Assembly (NCBI RefSeq): GCF_005771435.1
Contig: NZ_VANI01000005.1
Location: forward strand, 124,001 to 188,000
Length of the DNA: 64,000 bases
Reading direction: 5' to 3'
Source of the DNA: Microbulbifer harenosus
GTDB taxonomy: Bacteria; Pseudomonadota; Gammaproteobacteria; Pseudomonadales; Cellvibrionaceae
The position numbers were made by a program, and so were the translations under genes. Below, in pieces: positions 38,078-46,556 of this stretch. The notes beneath the pieces were generated by a model. It was not told where the DNA came from. It did not search any database and was given only the letters and a program-made list of their open reading frames with translations. Every line of letters begins with the position of its first letter. The stretch's first letter is position 1.

Positions 38078-38436
38078 ACCTTGCCTCGCATGGCATCCAG
38101 ATAAGAAACGATACGCACCAGCCCTTCAATACGGCATGCGAGTTCCCGCGGAACCCCGTTGAGGGCTCGATTGGCCGTGGCGAACCAGGTTCTGGCCCCC
38201 TCTTCCCCTCCCATAAGTACAAATGCTGAGCGATAGGCCCGAATCAGTAGCAGGGCCAGCTGACCCTCAGCGCTTTGAGGGGCAAGACCGCTGCGACGGC
38301 GCAGAGTGCGGTCATCCAGGTGGATGATTTCACTGAGCTCTTTCTTCTTCAGGCCGAGATGGTCCGCAGTGTTGAGCGTGGCCTCAAGAAGGACCTGATC
38401 TTCTGAAACTTGAGGGGGATAGGCGGGGTTAGCCAT
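38074..38436 (-). CDS. Xre/MbcA/ParS-family antitoxin
   Basis: This 120-residue protein has a helix-turn-helix-like N-terminal part (LGLKKKELSEIIHLDDRTLRRR) and the DUF2384 toxin-binding part (LALLLIRAYRSAFVLMGGEEGARTWFATANRALNGVPREL), in which ARTWF..NRALNG and P are family hallmarks. It should bind and neutralise the RES toxin encoded four bases later and repress the operon. Upstream, half-sites GACA/TGTC at 38461-38494 may be its operator. Confidence 0.9.
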   Translation of the reverse strand: MANPAYPPQVSEDQVLLEATLNTADHLGLKKKELSEIIHLDDRTLRRRSGLAPQSAEGQLALLLIRAYRSAFVLMGGEEGARTWFATANRALNGVPRELACRIEGLVRIVSYLDAMRGKV

Positions 38437-38460
38437 TTTGCCTCCGGAATGGGTTTAGAG

Positions 38461-38494
38461 GACATTTGACCAAATTCTATGTCAGGATAGGACA
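38461..38494. promoter_or_regulatory. Candidate antitoxin operator (GACA/TGTC half-sites)
   Basis: GACAT at 38461, ATGTC at 38479 and GACA at 38491 form alternating half-sites. TGTC-AGGATAG-GACA gives an inverted repeat with a 7-base centre. It lies 24-58 bases upstream of the antitoxin ATG. Autoregulation is common in this family, so this is a sensible operator guess only. Confidence 0.35.
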
Positions 38495-38600
38495 AACTGC
38501 AACTTGCAAGACTAAGTGGAAATAGCGAGAGAGCTGAGCTGGGCTCGACATACCGAACGTAGGACCGGAAGGTCACGGTTTTGCGGACACAGATACGAAA

Positions 38601-38628
38601 AAGGCCCCGCTCTTTCAAGCGGGGCCTT
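38601..38628 (-). terminator. Terminator of the tRNA-Val/Asp operon
   Basis: A 10-bp perfect stem AAGGCCCCGC/GCGGGGCCTT with an 8-base loop is followed on the minus strand by TTTTT. It lies eight bases past tRNA-Asp. Confidence 0.92.
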
Positions 38629-38636
38629 CGGGTAAA

Positions 38637-38713
38637 TGGCGGACCGGACGGGACTCGAACCCGCGACCTCCGGCGTGACAGGCCGGCATTCTAACCAACT
38701 GAACTACCGGTCC
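38637..38713 (-). tRNA. tRNA-Asp (GTC)
   Basis: A 77-base cloverleaf with acceptor GGACCGG/CCGGTCC, discriminator G, encoded CCA, anticodon loop CTGTCAC (GTC) between CCGGC/GCCGG, and T loop TTCGAGT. It is cotranscribed after tRNA-Val. Confidence 0.97.
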
Positions 38714-38743
38714 GCGGTAGCCTGATCTATTCCGTCTTTGACG

Positions 38744-38768
38744 GTTCACCTGCAAGCAGGCTCCTACA
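38744..38768 (-). repeat. REP-like element between tRNA-Val and tRNA-Asp
   Basis: One copy of the window repeat, in reverse orientation, with one change (GTTCACC instead of GTTCGCC). It lies wholly within the 65-base tRNA spacer, so it would be part of the precursor transcript as a hairpin. Confidence 0.8.
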
Positions 38769-38778
38769 AATCAGGATT

Positions 38779-38854
38779 TGGTGGGTGGTACAGGGGTCGA
38801 ACCTGTGACCTACGCCTTGTAAGGGCGCCGCTCTACCAACTGAGCTAACCACCC
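38779..38854 (-). tRNA. tRNA-Val (TAC)
   Basis: A 76-base cloverleaf with acceptor GGGTGGT/ACCACCC, discriminator A and encoded CCA. The anticodon loop CTTACAA (TAC) lies between GCGCC and GGCGT. T loop TTCGACC. First gene of the Val-Asp operon. Confidence 0.96.
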
Positions 38855-38934
38855 ACTTGGATTCTGAGAAAACCTTGCTGCAGATTTCCTGAGACATCCT
38901 CGCGACTCTGGGTCATCCCCCGAGAGCGAGGCGC

Positions 38935-38962
38935 ATCATACCGGACTGCGTTGTTGTGTCAA
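38935..38962 (-). promoter_or_regulatory. Sigma-70 promoter of the tRNA-Val/Asp operon
   Basis: TTGACA (consensus -35) and TATGAT (-10) are 16 bases apart on the minus strand, about 80 bases upstream of tRNA-Val. GCGCC follows the -10, a GC-rich discriminator typical of stringently controlled stable RNA promoters. Confidence 0.85.
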
Positions 38963-39061
38963 CAAAAAATGCGCCAAAATTCCCCGGGCATCTTCGCTGT
39001 ATCTTTGTTAACCAAAAGTTCGTTTTCTACTCTCTTGCGCAATTGCTCTGTCGATTTCAAT

Positions 39062-41470
39062 TCAGTCCGTGCCCAACTCCTGCCCACCGTCAGATACTGG
39101 CACTGGCATGATCTCTTCTTGTCGCACCTCAGCATCCCGGGCGATGTCTCCCGGCAACTGACGATAATCTGCGCTGATCACATGCCCTGCAATAATGACA
39201 TCGCCGCCCTGGTCGAAAAGCCGCTCTTTCGGGCGCCCAACATCTGGTGCGTTGAAGTTGCAAACGCCATCCGGGAAGACTCTGCGCATGTCTTCAATGT
39301 GTTCCACGACCGCGGCGGACGCCACGCCGTAGGTGTTTTTGGCAATAGCGCGCTCAAGAGGCTGCAACTCACATTTGAATATGTCACCGGTGATGGGGCC
39401 GCCAGCCACTTGGCGAGGAGTGCTGTAAATAGGATATTTCCGCATACACGCCCCTGCCGGTTTACTGTTCCAGGAGCCGTCCCACACACTCGGCCCCGCT
39501 GCCATTACATTGCCATTTTTATCAAAGCAGCGATCGGTGGCTTCAACTGGTTTGTTGCCTGTCACACCCATTTCGGGGTGCTCGATAATTCTTTGCATCC
39601 AGTGGTCGATGATATCCAGCGCCTCGTCAACGGGATCGTACCCCTTGTGACTCATCCAGATCAGCTGGTTGTCCGAGTGCCCACGGGCACGGCGGATTCG
39701 CTCGCGGCTGGAAAAGGACGCAAGGCTGTGGTGCATATCCAGTTCGCCCTCAAGATAATGCCGCACGTCAACTATCGGGATTTCCACATCGCCGAGAAAA
39801 ACATGCCCGGAACGATAGATTCCTTCAATGGCTTCAACACTCGCCACACTTCGAGGTGCAGGGTTATCCAGGCTGCCGAGATTCATATTGTGCTCACTCC
39901 ATACCGACAGCTCGACAGGGAACACATCACCATTCATAAACCAGAGTTTTTCACCGCCCTGCTCGGTGGGAGCCTTCCATCCACCGATGGTCGCGTTCAG
40001 ACGCAGAAATTCATCGATGCTGATTTCACCCTTTTTCAGTGCTTCCAGGCCGTACTGGACCCCCTGATTATCCCAGGCACTGTTGGCATAGCCATCCGGT
40101 CCCGCACCGTAAAAATCGCGAAGATCCTCCCAGTGGGTCCAGTGAGTATTCCTGGCGACCGGATCGGCAAAGCTTTGGCTAAAGTGCACAAAGTTGGGAT
40201 TGTTCACCAGTGGCACTAGCCCTCGCCACCCCTGAACGCACTCCGATGAGCCTTCCGCAGTATTGCGGTAGCGGCCGTCAAACAGCGCTGCAACGTTTTC
40301 CAGAGCCTTGAACCGATGATCAAATTCTTTCTGTGAAGCCAGACCGATAACCGCCTCGCGCTCGGTCACATCCTTCCAGCGAGGATTATCGGCAGCGACC
40401 ACGTCAAAAAAATATTCCAGCGGTTCGCAGTCGAACACATAAGTGGTCTGGCTCACCATATCCGGATAGGAGTAGAGGGGAAGTGCGGCATCGAGAACAC
40501 CGGGGGCGTTCTGGGCCAGCAGATACTGCTGGATGGCACCACCGGAGCCACCGATTCCCACGGTATACATGGGCTCGTCATACAGCGCGATAAATTGCTT
40601 TTTAAGGCGCCGAGCCGTGTCTTCCGCAAGCCAGATATTGTAGTGATTACTGGTCTGGTTTGCCGTGGAGTAGACTACCGCGTAGCCTCGGGCGAGCTGA
40701 TCTTCTCGGCGTTCGATAATCGCTTTCCGGCTCATATTGCCCTGACGGCGCCCAACGCCCACACCGCCGCGAAATTGATATATCAGGCGCTTGTTCCAGT
40801 TGCTGATTGTCGGCTTGTCCGCCGTCTCGCTGTCACCACGTAGTGCTGCAATCGCATAGAAAAAACGATTGATTGTTCCCGTCTCCAGGCGCACGACAAA
40901 GTCTGTGGTTTTGCCATTAACAGTTACTTGATCGATGTCATTGTTCGCGTTTCCCAATGGATGGAAAGCACCGTCCTGCGTACTGCGGTAGTAATAAGAG
41001 ACGGACGTCGTGTGACTGCAATCCCGGCTGTACCCGATGACTTCATCCGTCTGGTTGCCAGTGTCATCCAGCGCAAACACGGGTATACCTTCACCATTGT
41101 GGTTATCGACCAGTGGCTGGGCGTTAGTAACGGTATTTTCGCCGCAAAGGAAAGGATACGTGGAAGGGCCAGAGAACAGGGTTTCTACCGGACCTGATTC
41201 GCCAATTGCAATCGGGAACGGGAAATATTCGGTTGGGCGACCACTCTTACGCGGATGCTCCCCAGCATAGGCTGGTTTTGGAGCGTGATCCAGGGCGCCT
41301 TGGGGCACACCGACGACAGGTGCCTTAGGAACACCTGGAATTCTGGGCAGTTTTTCATACACAAACCAACCGCCGAATCCCAACAACACAAAAAATGAAA
41401 TTGCGACGGCCTTTATCATCCGCCGAGTGCCGAACCGCCGCGCGGAGAAATTCCGTTCGCTCCAAGCCAT
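39062..41470 (-). CDS. DUF6351-like alpha/beta-hydrolase-fold protein, N-terminally anchored
   Basis: This 802-residue protein has an N-terminal membrane segment (MIKAVAISFFVLLGFGGWFV, about 18-37), so it is anchored or secreted. The rest looks like the DUF6351 family: FPFPIAIGESGP, NQTSNHYNIWLAEDT, then GIGGSGGAIQQYLLAQN, a nucleophile-elbow-like G-x-S-x-G (GGSGG), LDAALPLYSYPD, and FDCEPLEYFF. The family is related to tannase/feruloyl esterase-like hydrolases, but no substrate is established that I can name. ATG at 41470 is chosen because GGAGG lies six bases upstream; 18 further residues are possible upstream. It stands alone between tRNA genes and cysC. Confidence 0.75.
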   Translation of the reverse strand: MAWSERNFSARRFGTRRMIKAVAISFFVLLGFGGWFVYEKLPRIPGVPKAPVVGVPQGALDHAPKPAYAGEHPRKSGRPTEYFPFPIAIGESGPVETLFSGPSTYPFLCGENTVTNAQPLVDNHNGEGIPVFALDDTGNQTDEVIGYSRDCSHTTSVSYYYRSTQDGAFHPLGNANNDIDQVTVNGKTTDFVVRLETGTINRFFYAIAALRGDSETADKPTISNWNKRLIYQFRGGVGVGRRQGNMSRKAIIERREDQLARGYAVVYSTANQTSNHYNIWLAEDTARRLKKQFIALYDEPMYTVGIGGSGGAIQQYLLAQNAPGVLDAALPLYSYPDMVSQTTYVFDCEPLEYFFDVVAADNPRWKDVTEREAVIGLASQKEFDHRFKALENVAALFDGRYRNTAEGSSECVQGWRGLVPLVNNPNFVHFSQSFADPVARNTHWTHWEDLRDFYGAGPDGYANSAWDNQGVQYGLEALKKGEISIDEFLRLNATIGGWKAPTEQGGEKLWFMNGDVFPVELSVWSEHNMNLGSLDNPAPRSVASVEAIEGIYRSGHVFLGDVEIPIVDVRHYLEGELDMHHSLASFSSRERIRRARGHSDNQLIWMSHKGYDPVDEALDIIDHWMQRIIEHPEMGVTGNKPVEATDRCFDKNGNVMAAGPSVWDGSWNSKPAGACMRKYPIYSTPRQVAGGPITGDIFKCELQPLERAIAKNTYGVASAAVVEHIEDMRRVFPDGVCNFNAPDVGRPKERLFDQGGDVIIAGHVISADYRQLPGDIARDAEVRQEEIMPVPVSDGGQELGTD

Positions 41471-41809
41471 ATACGCCTCCGTACACCTTTTCGTCTTCCC
41501 TGTGCCAGCGCAGCGCGCAATCACACTGCATCAGCCTGTCAGATCAAGCAATCGAGGTGGCACAGCAACAGTATATGTGGCGCCGGGAAAAGCGTCGGAG
41601 ACTTGGCGGAGTAGTAAACTCGAAGAAAATGAGAAAGGAATACGCAGAAAGTGCGTCGTGCGGGTCGTTTTAAAATTTAGACCGCAGAAAGCGGCTATTA
41701 GAAGAATGAAATCCGGATATTGTAAGCAAATCGCACCATTTTTTGCCCCAAAAGCAGGGGCAGGCAGCACGCCGAAAAATTAAACGGCGGGCCGCCAATC
41801 CAAAAGGCG
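41471..41809. other. Intergenic region between cysC and the DUF6351 gene
   Basis: This 339-base gap shows no convincing gene. It holds the ribosome binding site of the anchored hydrolase near 41477-41482, and a 6-bp GC stem (TGCCCC/GGGGCA, about 41742-41762) that lacks a U-tract on the cysC side. Short open frames here have no coding support. Confidence 0.4.
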
Positions 41810-42433
41810 TCAGACAATAATGCCGCGCGCCTGTAGAGACTTGATCACCGCATCCACTTCGTCTTCCAGGGTCATCTGGTCTGTGCGCAGATGCAACTCC
41901 GGGTTTGCCGGCGCCTCGTAGGGATCGTCGATACCGGTAAAGCCGCGAATTTCCCCTGCGCGGGCCTTTTTGTACAGGCCTTTGGGGTCGCGCTCTTCCG
42001 CCGCTTCCAGCGAACAGTCGATAAAGACCTCCATAAACGGCAGGTCGCCCTCTTCATGCACCTTGCGCACCATGGCGCGGTCTTCCGCATAGGGACTGAT
42101 AAAGCTGCTCAGCACAACCACGCCGGTATCCGCAAACAGCTTGGAGATTTCACCCACACGGCGGATATTTTCCTGGCGATCTTCCGCGGAGAAGCCCAGG
42201 TTTGAATTGATGCCAAGACGGATATTATCGCCATCCAAGCGATAGCTCAGCACACCGCGAGCGGCAAGCGCTTTCTCTACCGCAACCGCTACGGTGCTTT
42301 TGCCGGAGCCGGACAGGCCGGTGAACCACAAAGTGACCCCTTTATGCCCCAGCATCGCAGCACGGTCACCACGGGTTACTTCCCCATCGTGCCAGTGAAC
42401 ATTGGTTGCCTTGCGCTCAACTACTTCCGTCAC
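41810..42433 (-). CDS. cysC: Adenylylsulfate (APS) kinase
   Basis: This 207-residue enzyme phosphorylates APS to PAPS. Walker [10 protein letters not shown] (39-47) is intact, followed by [21 protein letters not shown] and [11 protein letters not shown] with the phospho-acceptor serine region, and then [19 protein letters not shown], all typical of CysC. It usually sits with cysDN in assimilation operons or, in marine bacteria, near sulfated glycan genes. Here it is alone between an anchored hydrolase and a tRNA operon. PAPS could serve sulfate reduction or glycan sulfation; no sulfotransferase is in the window. Confidence 0.95.
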   Translation of the reverse strand: MTEVVERKATNVHWHDGEVTRGDRAAMLGHKGVTLWFTGLSGSGKSTVAVAVEKALAARGVLSYRLDGDNIRLGINSNLGFSAEDRQENIRRVGEISKLFADTGVVVLSSFISPYAEDRAMVRKVHEEGDLPFMEVFIDCSLEAAEERDPKGLYKKARAGEIRGFTGIDDPYEAPANPELHLRTDQMTLEDEVDAVIKSLQARGIIV

Positions 42434-42569
42434 ATTCTTCCCCTAACTACCAAAGTGGCTGGATTCGGCCAATTCCACGACCGAAATTACAAAACTGGCG
42501 CACATTATCCTAGATCGCCCTAACCCAGGTAAAGGCAACCCATAGAACAATAAAAGCCTAAAACCAAAA

Positions 42570-42590
42570 AACCCGGCATAAAGCCGGGTT
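42570..42590 (-). terminator. Terminator of the tRNA-Pro/Arg/His operon
   Basis: AACCCGGC/GCCGGGTT stem with a five-base loop, followed on the minus strand by TTTTTT. It lies 22 bases past tRNA-His. Confidence 0.9.
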
Positions 42591-42612
42591 CATGGGACCA
42601 ACAGGTCAAATA

Positions 42613-42688
42613 TGGGGTGGCCGACGGGGATCGAACCCGCGACCTCAGGAGCCACAATCCTGTGCTCTACCAACTGAGCTACGGCCAC
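42613..42688 (-). tRNA. tRNA-His (GTG)
   Basis: A 76-base cloverleaf: acceptor GTGGCCG/CGGCCAC, discriminator C with encoded CCA, and a G just before the 5' end (42689) that can serve as the extra G-1 typical of tRNA-His. Anticodon loop TTGTGGC (GTG). Third and last in the operon. Confidence 0.97.
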
Positions 42689-42731
42689 CATTGATAAAGT
42701 TTTAATTGATGTCCTGTGGCGACACCAATGT

Positions 42732-42825
42732 CCTGCCCTGGCATAAAGCCCGGCAGGGCCAGAACAATTGTTTGCAAAGCTCAGCTTTGCGATTGTTCTG
42801 GCGCCAGTCAGCGGTGCTGACTGGC
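42732..42825 (-). ncRNA. Three tandem hairpins in the Arg-His tRNA spacer
   Basis: The 210-base spacer between tRNA-Arg and tRNA-His is packed with stems: CCTGCC/GGCAGG (42732-42757), a long one CCAGAACAAT/ATTGTTCTGG (42759-42801) with an inner GCAAAGC/GCTTTGC stem, and a perfect 10-bp GCCAGTCAGC/GCTGACTGGC with a 3-base loop (42803-42825). It lies within the operon transcript. It may be a processing signal, a decayed mobile repeat, or a small RNA released on tRNA processing. The ncRNA type is tentative. Confidence 0.35.
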
Positions 42826-42898
42826 CGGAATAGTCCTGCGACTTGAGGCCAGCAGCGGACAATCACAAGTCCACCAAGCTCGCAGCCACCATAAATAA

Positions 42899-42975
42899 TG
42901 GCACGCCCGGCAGGACTCGAACCTGCGACCATCCGCTTAGAAGGCGGATGCTCTATCCAGCTGAGCTACGGGCGC
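42899..42975 (-). tRNA. tRNA-Arg (TCT)
   Basis: A 77-base cloverleaf with acceptor GCGCCCG/CGGGCGT, discriminator G and encoded CCA, anticodon loop CTTCTAA (TCT) on a CCGC/GCGG stem, and T loop TTCGAGT. Middle gene of the Pro-Arg-His operon. Confidence 0.97.
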
Positions 42976-42992
42976 AAGAAAACCCGGAAATC

Positions 42993-43069
42993 TGGTCGGG
43001 GCAGAGGGATTCGAACCCCCGACATCCTGCTCCCAAAGCAGGCGCGCTACCAGACTGCGCTATGCCCCG
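42993..43069 (-). tRNA. tRNA-Pro (TGG)
   Basis: A 77-base cloverleaf with acceptor CGGGGCA/TGCCCCG, discriminator A and encoded CCA, anticodon loop TTTGGGA (TGG) on CCTGC/GCAGG. First gene of the operon, 17 bases ahead of tRNA-Arg. Confidence 0.97.
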
Positions 43070-43104
43070 ATTCCCTATGGGGTTGCCCCCGTTCGAGAGC
43101 GCGC

Positions 43105-43133
43105 ATATTACTTGCGACCCCCGGGGGTGTCAA
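43105..43133 (-). promoter_or_regulatory. Sigma-70 promoter of the tRNA-Pro/Arg/His operon
   Basis: On the minus strand TTGACA and TAATAT are separated by 17 bases. GCGCGC follows the -10 as a GC-rich discriminator. It lies 36 bases upstream of tRNA-Pro. A CCCCCGGGGG palindrome fills most of the spacer. Confidence 0.88.
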
Positions 43134-43333
43134 CGCCGCTAACCTATTATTTTTAAAGTAGTTTAACCTTTCCTCTATCCGTACCCGGCCGCACGGTCAC
43201 CGGCCGCGACTGGATGGGGAAATTGTTCGCCGCCTGTGCGAAAATAGCGCCCTTTCATAAAGCTTCCACACAACCTCCAAGTAGAGCCTGCCGTTCTCTG
43301 ACGCCAGCTCTTCGATCAAGTTGAGATATTTCT

Positions 43334-44179
43334 ATGTCTGCACTGGTTCTGGACGGCAAGGCCCTTGCCCAGAAAACCGAAGAAGAACTCTCTTCCCGCG
43401 TAGCCGCACTGAAAGAAAAAAGCGGCGGCCAAACGCCGATCCTCGCCACCATTCTGGTGGGGGACGATCCCGCTTCGGCGACCTACGTAAAGATGAAGGG
43501 CAATGCCTGTCGCCGTATTGGCATGGATTCCCTGCAGGTAGAGCTGCCCTCTTCCACCACTACTGACGAGTTGCTGGCAAAAATCGAAGAACTGAATGCC
43601 AACCCGAATGTACATGGCATCCTTCTGCAGCATCCGGTACCGGAGCAGATTGATGAGCGCGCCTGTTTCGATGCAATCGCGCTGGAAAAAGACGTCGACG
43701 GCGTGACCTGTCTGGGCTTTGGCCGCATGGCCATGGGTGAAGAGGCCTATGGGTGTGCGACGCCCAAGGGCATTATGCGTCTGCTCGAAGCCTACAATAT
43801 CGAGTTTGAAGGCAAGCACGCAGTGGTTGTCGGCCGCAGTCCGATTCTCGGCAAGCCTATGGCGGCCATGCTACTGAACGCCAATGCCACCGTTACCATC
43901 TGCCACTCCCGCACCAAGGACCTGGCGGACCATATTCGCCGCGCCGATATCATTGTTGGCGCCGTGGGCCGCCCGGAATTTATCAAGGCCGAATGGATCA
44001 AAGATGGCGCCGTGGTGGTGGATGCCGGCTACCACCCGGGTGGTGTTGGCGATATCGAACTCGGCCCGCTGGTGGATCGCGTCGCCGCTTACACCCCGGT
44101 TCCCGGTGGCGTTGGTCCCATGACCATCAACACCCTGATCTATCAGTCCGTTGATTCCGGCGAGAAGAAGATTGGCTGA
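43334..44179 (+). CDS. folD: Methylenetetrahydrofolate dehydrogenase / cyclohydrolase
   Basis: This 281-residue bifunctional enzyme oxidises 5,10-methylene-THF and hydrolyses the product to 10-formyl-THF, linking serine/glycine carbon to purines and formyl-Met. Conserved parts: [23 protein letters not shown] with the catalytic Tyr-x3-Lys (YVKMK), [46 protein letters not shown] (NADP site) and [11 protein letters not shown]. Length is normal. The gene overlaps the pseudouridine synthase that follows by eight bases, so both are probably cotranscribed and coupled. Confidence 0.97.
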   Translation: MSALVLDGKALAQKTEEELSSRVAALKEKSGGQTPILATILVGDDPASATYVKMKGNACRRIGMDSLQVELPSSTTTDELLAKIEELNANPNVHGILLQHPVPEQIDERACFDAIALEKDVDGVTCLGFGRMAMGEEAYGCATPKGIMRLLEAYNIEFEGKHAVVVGRSPILGKPMAAMLLNANATVTICHSRTKDLADHIRRADIIVGAVGRPEFIKAEWIKDGAVVVDAGYHPGGVGDIELGPLVDRVAAYTPVPGGVGPMTINTLIYQSVDSGEKKIG

Positions 44180-44912
44180 AGGTAAATCCCTGCGCCTCGA
44201 CAAGGCCATCAGCCAGGTCACGGACCTGTCGCGGGCGGAAGTAAAGCGGGCGGCGAAACAACAGAGGATCACCGTCAATGGCGTGACGGTGACCGACCCG
44301 TCCGCCAAAATCCTCGACACCGACGAGCTCTGCCTGGACGGCGATCTGCTCACGGAGGCCGGCCCGCGCTACTTCATGCTGAATAAACCACTGGGTTACG
44401 TCTGCGCCACCAAAGATGGTGAGCACCCGACGGTGCTCGACCTGCTGGACGAACCCAACAAACACAAGCTGCATATTGCGGGCCGCCTGGATATTGATAC
44501 TACCGGCCTGGTACTGATCACAGACGACGGCCAGTGGTCTCACCGGATCACATCGCCCCGGCATCACTGCGCCAAGACCTATTACGCGCATCTGGCCAAC
44601 CCCATTGATGAGAGCGCGGTCGACAAGTTTGCCAAAGGTATCTGGCTGAACAACGAAAAGAAGCGCACCAAACCCGCGGAACTGGAAATTCTCTACCGCA
44701 ATGAGGTCCGCATTACCATCAGCGAGGGCCGCTACCACCAGGTCAAGCGTATGTTCGGCGCACTCGGCAATCGGGTGCTGGAACTGCACCGCGAGCGCAT
44801 CGGAGACATTGTGCTGGATGAAGAACTCACCGAAGGGGAATACCGCCTGCTCAGCGCCGAGGAAATCGCCAGTGTCGGCGGAGCAGATGCCAGCGCGTCC
44901 GAAGCGGACTGA
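44172..44912 (+). CDS. rsuA: RsuA-type 16S rRNA pseudouridine synthase
   Basis: This 246-residue enzyme is of the RsuA/RluB family; closest in layout to RsuA, which converts U516 of 16S rRNA. An S4-like RNA-binding domain ([19 protein letters not shown]) is followed by the catalytic domain: [36 protein letters not shown] (the catalytic Asp in GRLDIDTTG), AKTYYA, and [11 protein letters not shown]. The start is uncertain: TTG at 44172 with AGAAG upstream is given, overlapping folD; TTG at 44151 adds seven residues. The charged C-terminal tail ([10 protein letters not shown]) is not conserved. Confidence 0.9.
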   Translation: MAEGKSLRLDKAISQVTDLSRAEVKRAAKQQRITVNGVTVTDPSAKILDTDELCLDGDLLTEAGPRYFMLNKPLGYVCATKDGEHPTVLDLLDEPNKHKLHIAGRLDIDTTGLVLITDDGQWSHRITSPRHHCAKTYYAHLANPIDESAVDKFAKGIWLNNEKKRTKPAELEILYRNEVRITISEGRYHQVKRMFGALGNRVLELHRERIGDIVLDEELTEGEYRLLSAEEIASVGGADASASEAD

Positions 44913-44939
44913 TCGCGGCGATAAACAGATATCTGGACT

Positions 44940-46007
44940 ATGCAAACCCTGCTCTCTCAACTTCTTCGCGACAGCGACGAATACACCCTCTGGATTGCGG
45001 ACGAAAACAGCAAAGCGCTGCTGTCTGCCGGCATCCACTTTGCCGGCAGCCTGCTCAGCAATCGCTGGGATATTGTCTGCGCGGCCGAAGCGACCGGTAT
45101 TCCCGCAAACTTCTGTGATTTTGAATTGGGCAGTAAGGGCGAGAAATATACCCGCATCGTTTATCCCGTTTCGAAGGAAAAAGCTGCGGTACACCATGTC
45201 ATCAACGCTGCGGCAGAAGTACTGCAGTATGGTGGAGAGCTGCTGCTTCTCGGCGAAAAGTCCAGCGGTATCAAAACCTATGCGCAAAAGGCCGCAGCAA
45301 GACTTGGCAGCCCCAAGCAACTGCAGAAACATGGCAATGATTATCTGAGCACCAGCGTTTTTCATGCCGGAAAAACCGGCGTGCCGCTGGAAGATACCGA
45401 CTACACACGCCTGCGCCAGCCGGAAGCCTTGGATGGTCTCTGGTCCAAGCCAGGGTTGTTTGGCTGGAATAAAATTGATGTTGGCAGCGCCTTGCTGGTG
45501 AGGGAACTACCCCAATGCCTGCCGGCAGACAACACCGCGGATTTTCGTGTCGTCGATCTCGGTTGCGGGTACGGCTACCTGAGCACTCAGTTGGCCAGTT
45601 TACTTCCCTCGCGGGAGAAACTTTATATTCAGGCGACGGACAACAACGCGGCGGCAATTCTCGCCTGTGGGAAAAATTTTCAGGCGCGAAATATTCACGG
45701 CACGGTAACTGCCGGCGATGCGGGATCGGAAATCAGAACCGGCACCGCGCAACTGGTGATCTGCAACCCGCCGTTTCACCAGGGATTCCAGGTGGAAGGT
45801 GATCTCACCGACCGCTTTCTGCAACAAGCGGCGCGCATACTGTGCCCCGAAGGCACTGCGCTTTTTGTGGTCAATGAATTCATACCCATCGGCAGGAAGG
45901 CCGAGAGACTGTTCCAGAAGGTGGAACTGCTGAACAAGGAGCACGGTTTCTGCGTTTATCGACTGACCAAATCCAATATAGAGACCGTCAAATATCGCGC
46001 AAATTAA
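44940..46007 (+). CDS. rsmC: 16S rRNA m2G1207 methyltransferase (RsmC/RlmG family)
   Basis: This 355-residue enzyme has the two-domain plan of RsmC: a degenerate N-terminal methyltransferase-like domain (about 1-180), then a catalytic C-terminal Rossmann domain with VVDLGCGYGYLSTQLA (SAM site), ATDNNAAAIL and the NPPFHQGF guanine-N2 motif. RsmC modifies G1207 of 16S rRNA; the related RlmG acts on 23S G1835 and cannot be excluded on sequence alone. It lies 27 bases after rsuA, so folD-rsuA-rsmC form a probable unit joining folate and rRNA modification. Its end overlaps the convergent small gene by 20 bases. Confidence 0.9.
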   Translation: MQTLLSQLLRDSDEYTLWIADENSKALLSAGIHFAGSLLSNRWDIVCAAEATGIPANFCDFELGSKGEKYTRIVYPVSKEKAAVHHVINAAAEVLQYGGELLLLGEKSSGIKTYAQKAAARLGSPKQLQKHGNDYLSTSVFHAGKTGVPLEDTDYTRLRQPEALDGLWSKPGLFGWNKIDVGSALLVRELPQCLPADNTADFRVVDLGCGYGYLSTQLASLLPSREKLYIQATDNNAAAILACGKNFQARNIHGTVTAGDAGSEIRTGTAQLVICNPPFHQGFQVEGDLTDRFLQQAARILCPEGTALFVVNEFIPIGRKAERLFQKVELLNKEHGFCVYRLTKSNIETVKYRAN

Positions 46008-46443
46008 ACAGGTTGGTAGACAGGGTATGCTCTTCCAGCTGCTCGAGCTCCAACAAACGCTCCAGCGCGTGTTTGGCGCTTGGCGTATCCGCGATCAGCA
46101 ACAGATCCCGGTACTGATCCGCCAGATAGACCTCAATGTCCATCGCCACCTTGCCAATGGCTTCCACATCCGTGATATCGGTATTTCTCAGACGCTGCAG
46201 CAGCTCTGGCTCACGCCCCTCCGGGGCAAACTGGACCCAGGTATGCAGTGCGCCCTCACCGATGTCCTCACGGAAATTCTCAAGTGTATGCGTCATCGAC
46301 AATTCACGCCGCTTGAGCTGGTCCAACAATAAAACCGCCCGCGCATTCGCAGCCACTAATTCGAATTCTTCATATAGCCGACTCAGTTTCAGGTGGAACT
46401 CCCTCCCCTCCTGAATCACATCTTCCAAGGTCTTGTAGCGCAT
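45988..46443 (-). CDS. Conserved helical hypothetical protein
   Basis: This 151-residue protein is almost wholly alpha-helical and acidic, with E/D-x-x-H patterns (REFHLKLSRLYEE; LSMTHTLENFRED) that recall ferritin-like helical bundles. No complete di-iron ligand set is clear, so function is not assigned. ATG at 46443 with GGGA upstream is used; TTG at 46464 is possible. It overlaps the rsmC end on the opposite strand by 20 bases and is separated from the upstream spermidine synthase-like gene by 113 bases. Confidence 0.7.
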   Translation of the reverse strand: MRYKTLEDVIQEGREFHLKLSRLYEEFELVAANARAVLLLDQLKRRELSMTHTLENFREDIGEGALHTWVQFAPEGREPELLQRLRNTDITDVEAIGKVAMDIEVYLADQYRDLLLIADTPSAKHALERLLELEQLEEHTLSTNLFNLRDI

Positions 46444-46556
46444 CAACTGATCCCGGGAAAACAACTGCCTAAAATCAGTATAGACTCACGGATCATTCAG
46501 GCGCCAATCCGGTTTGTGTCTTGGGTGCGCGCTATCCGCTACCGTACCGGGCACTA

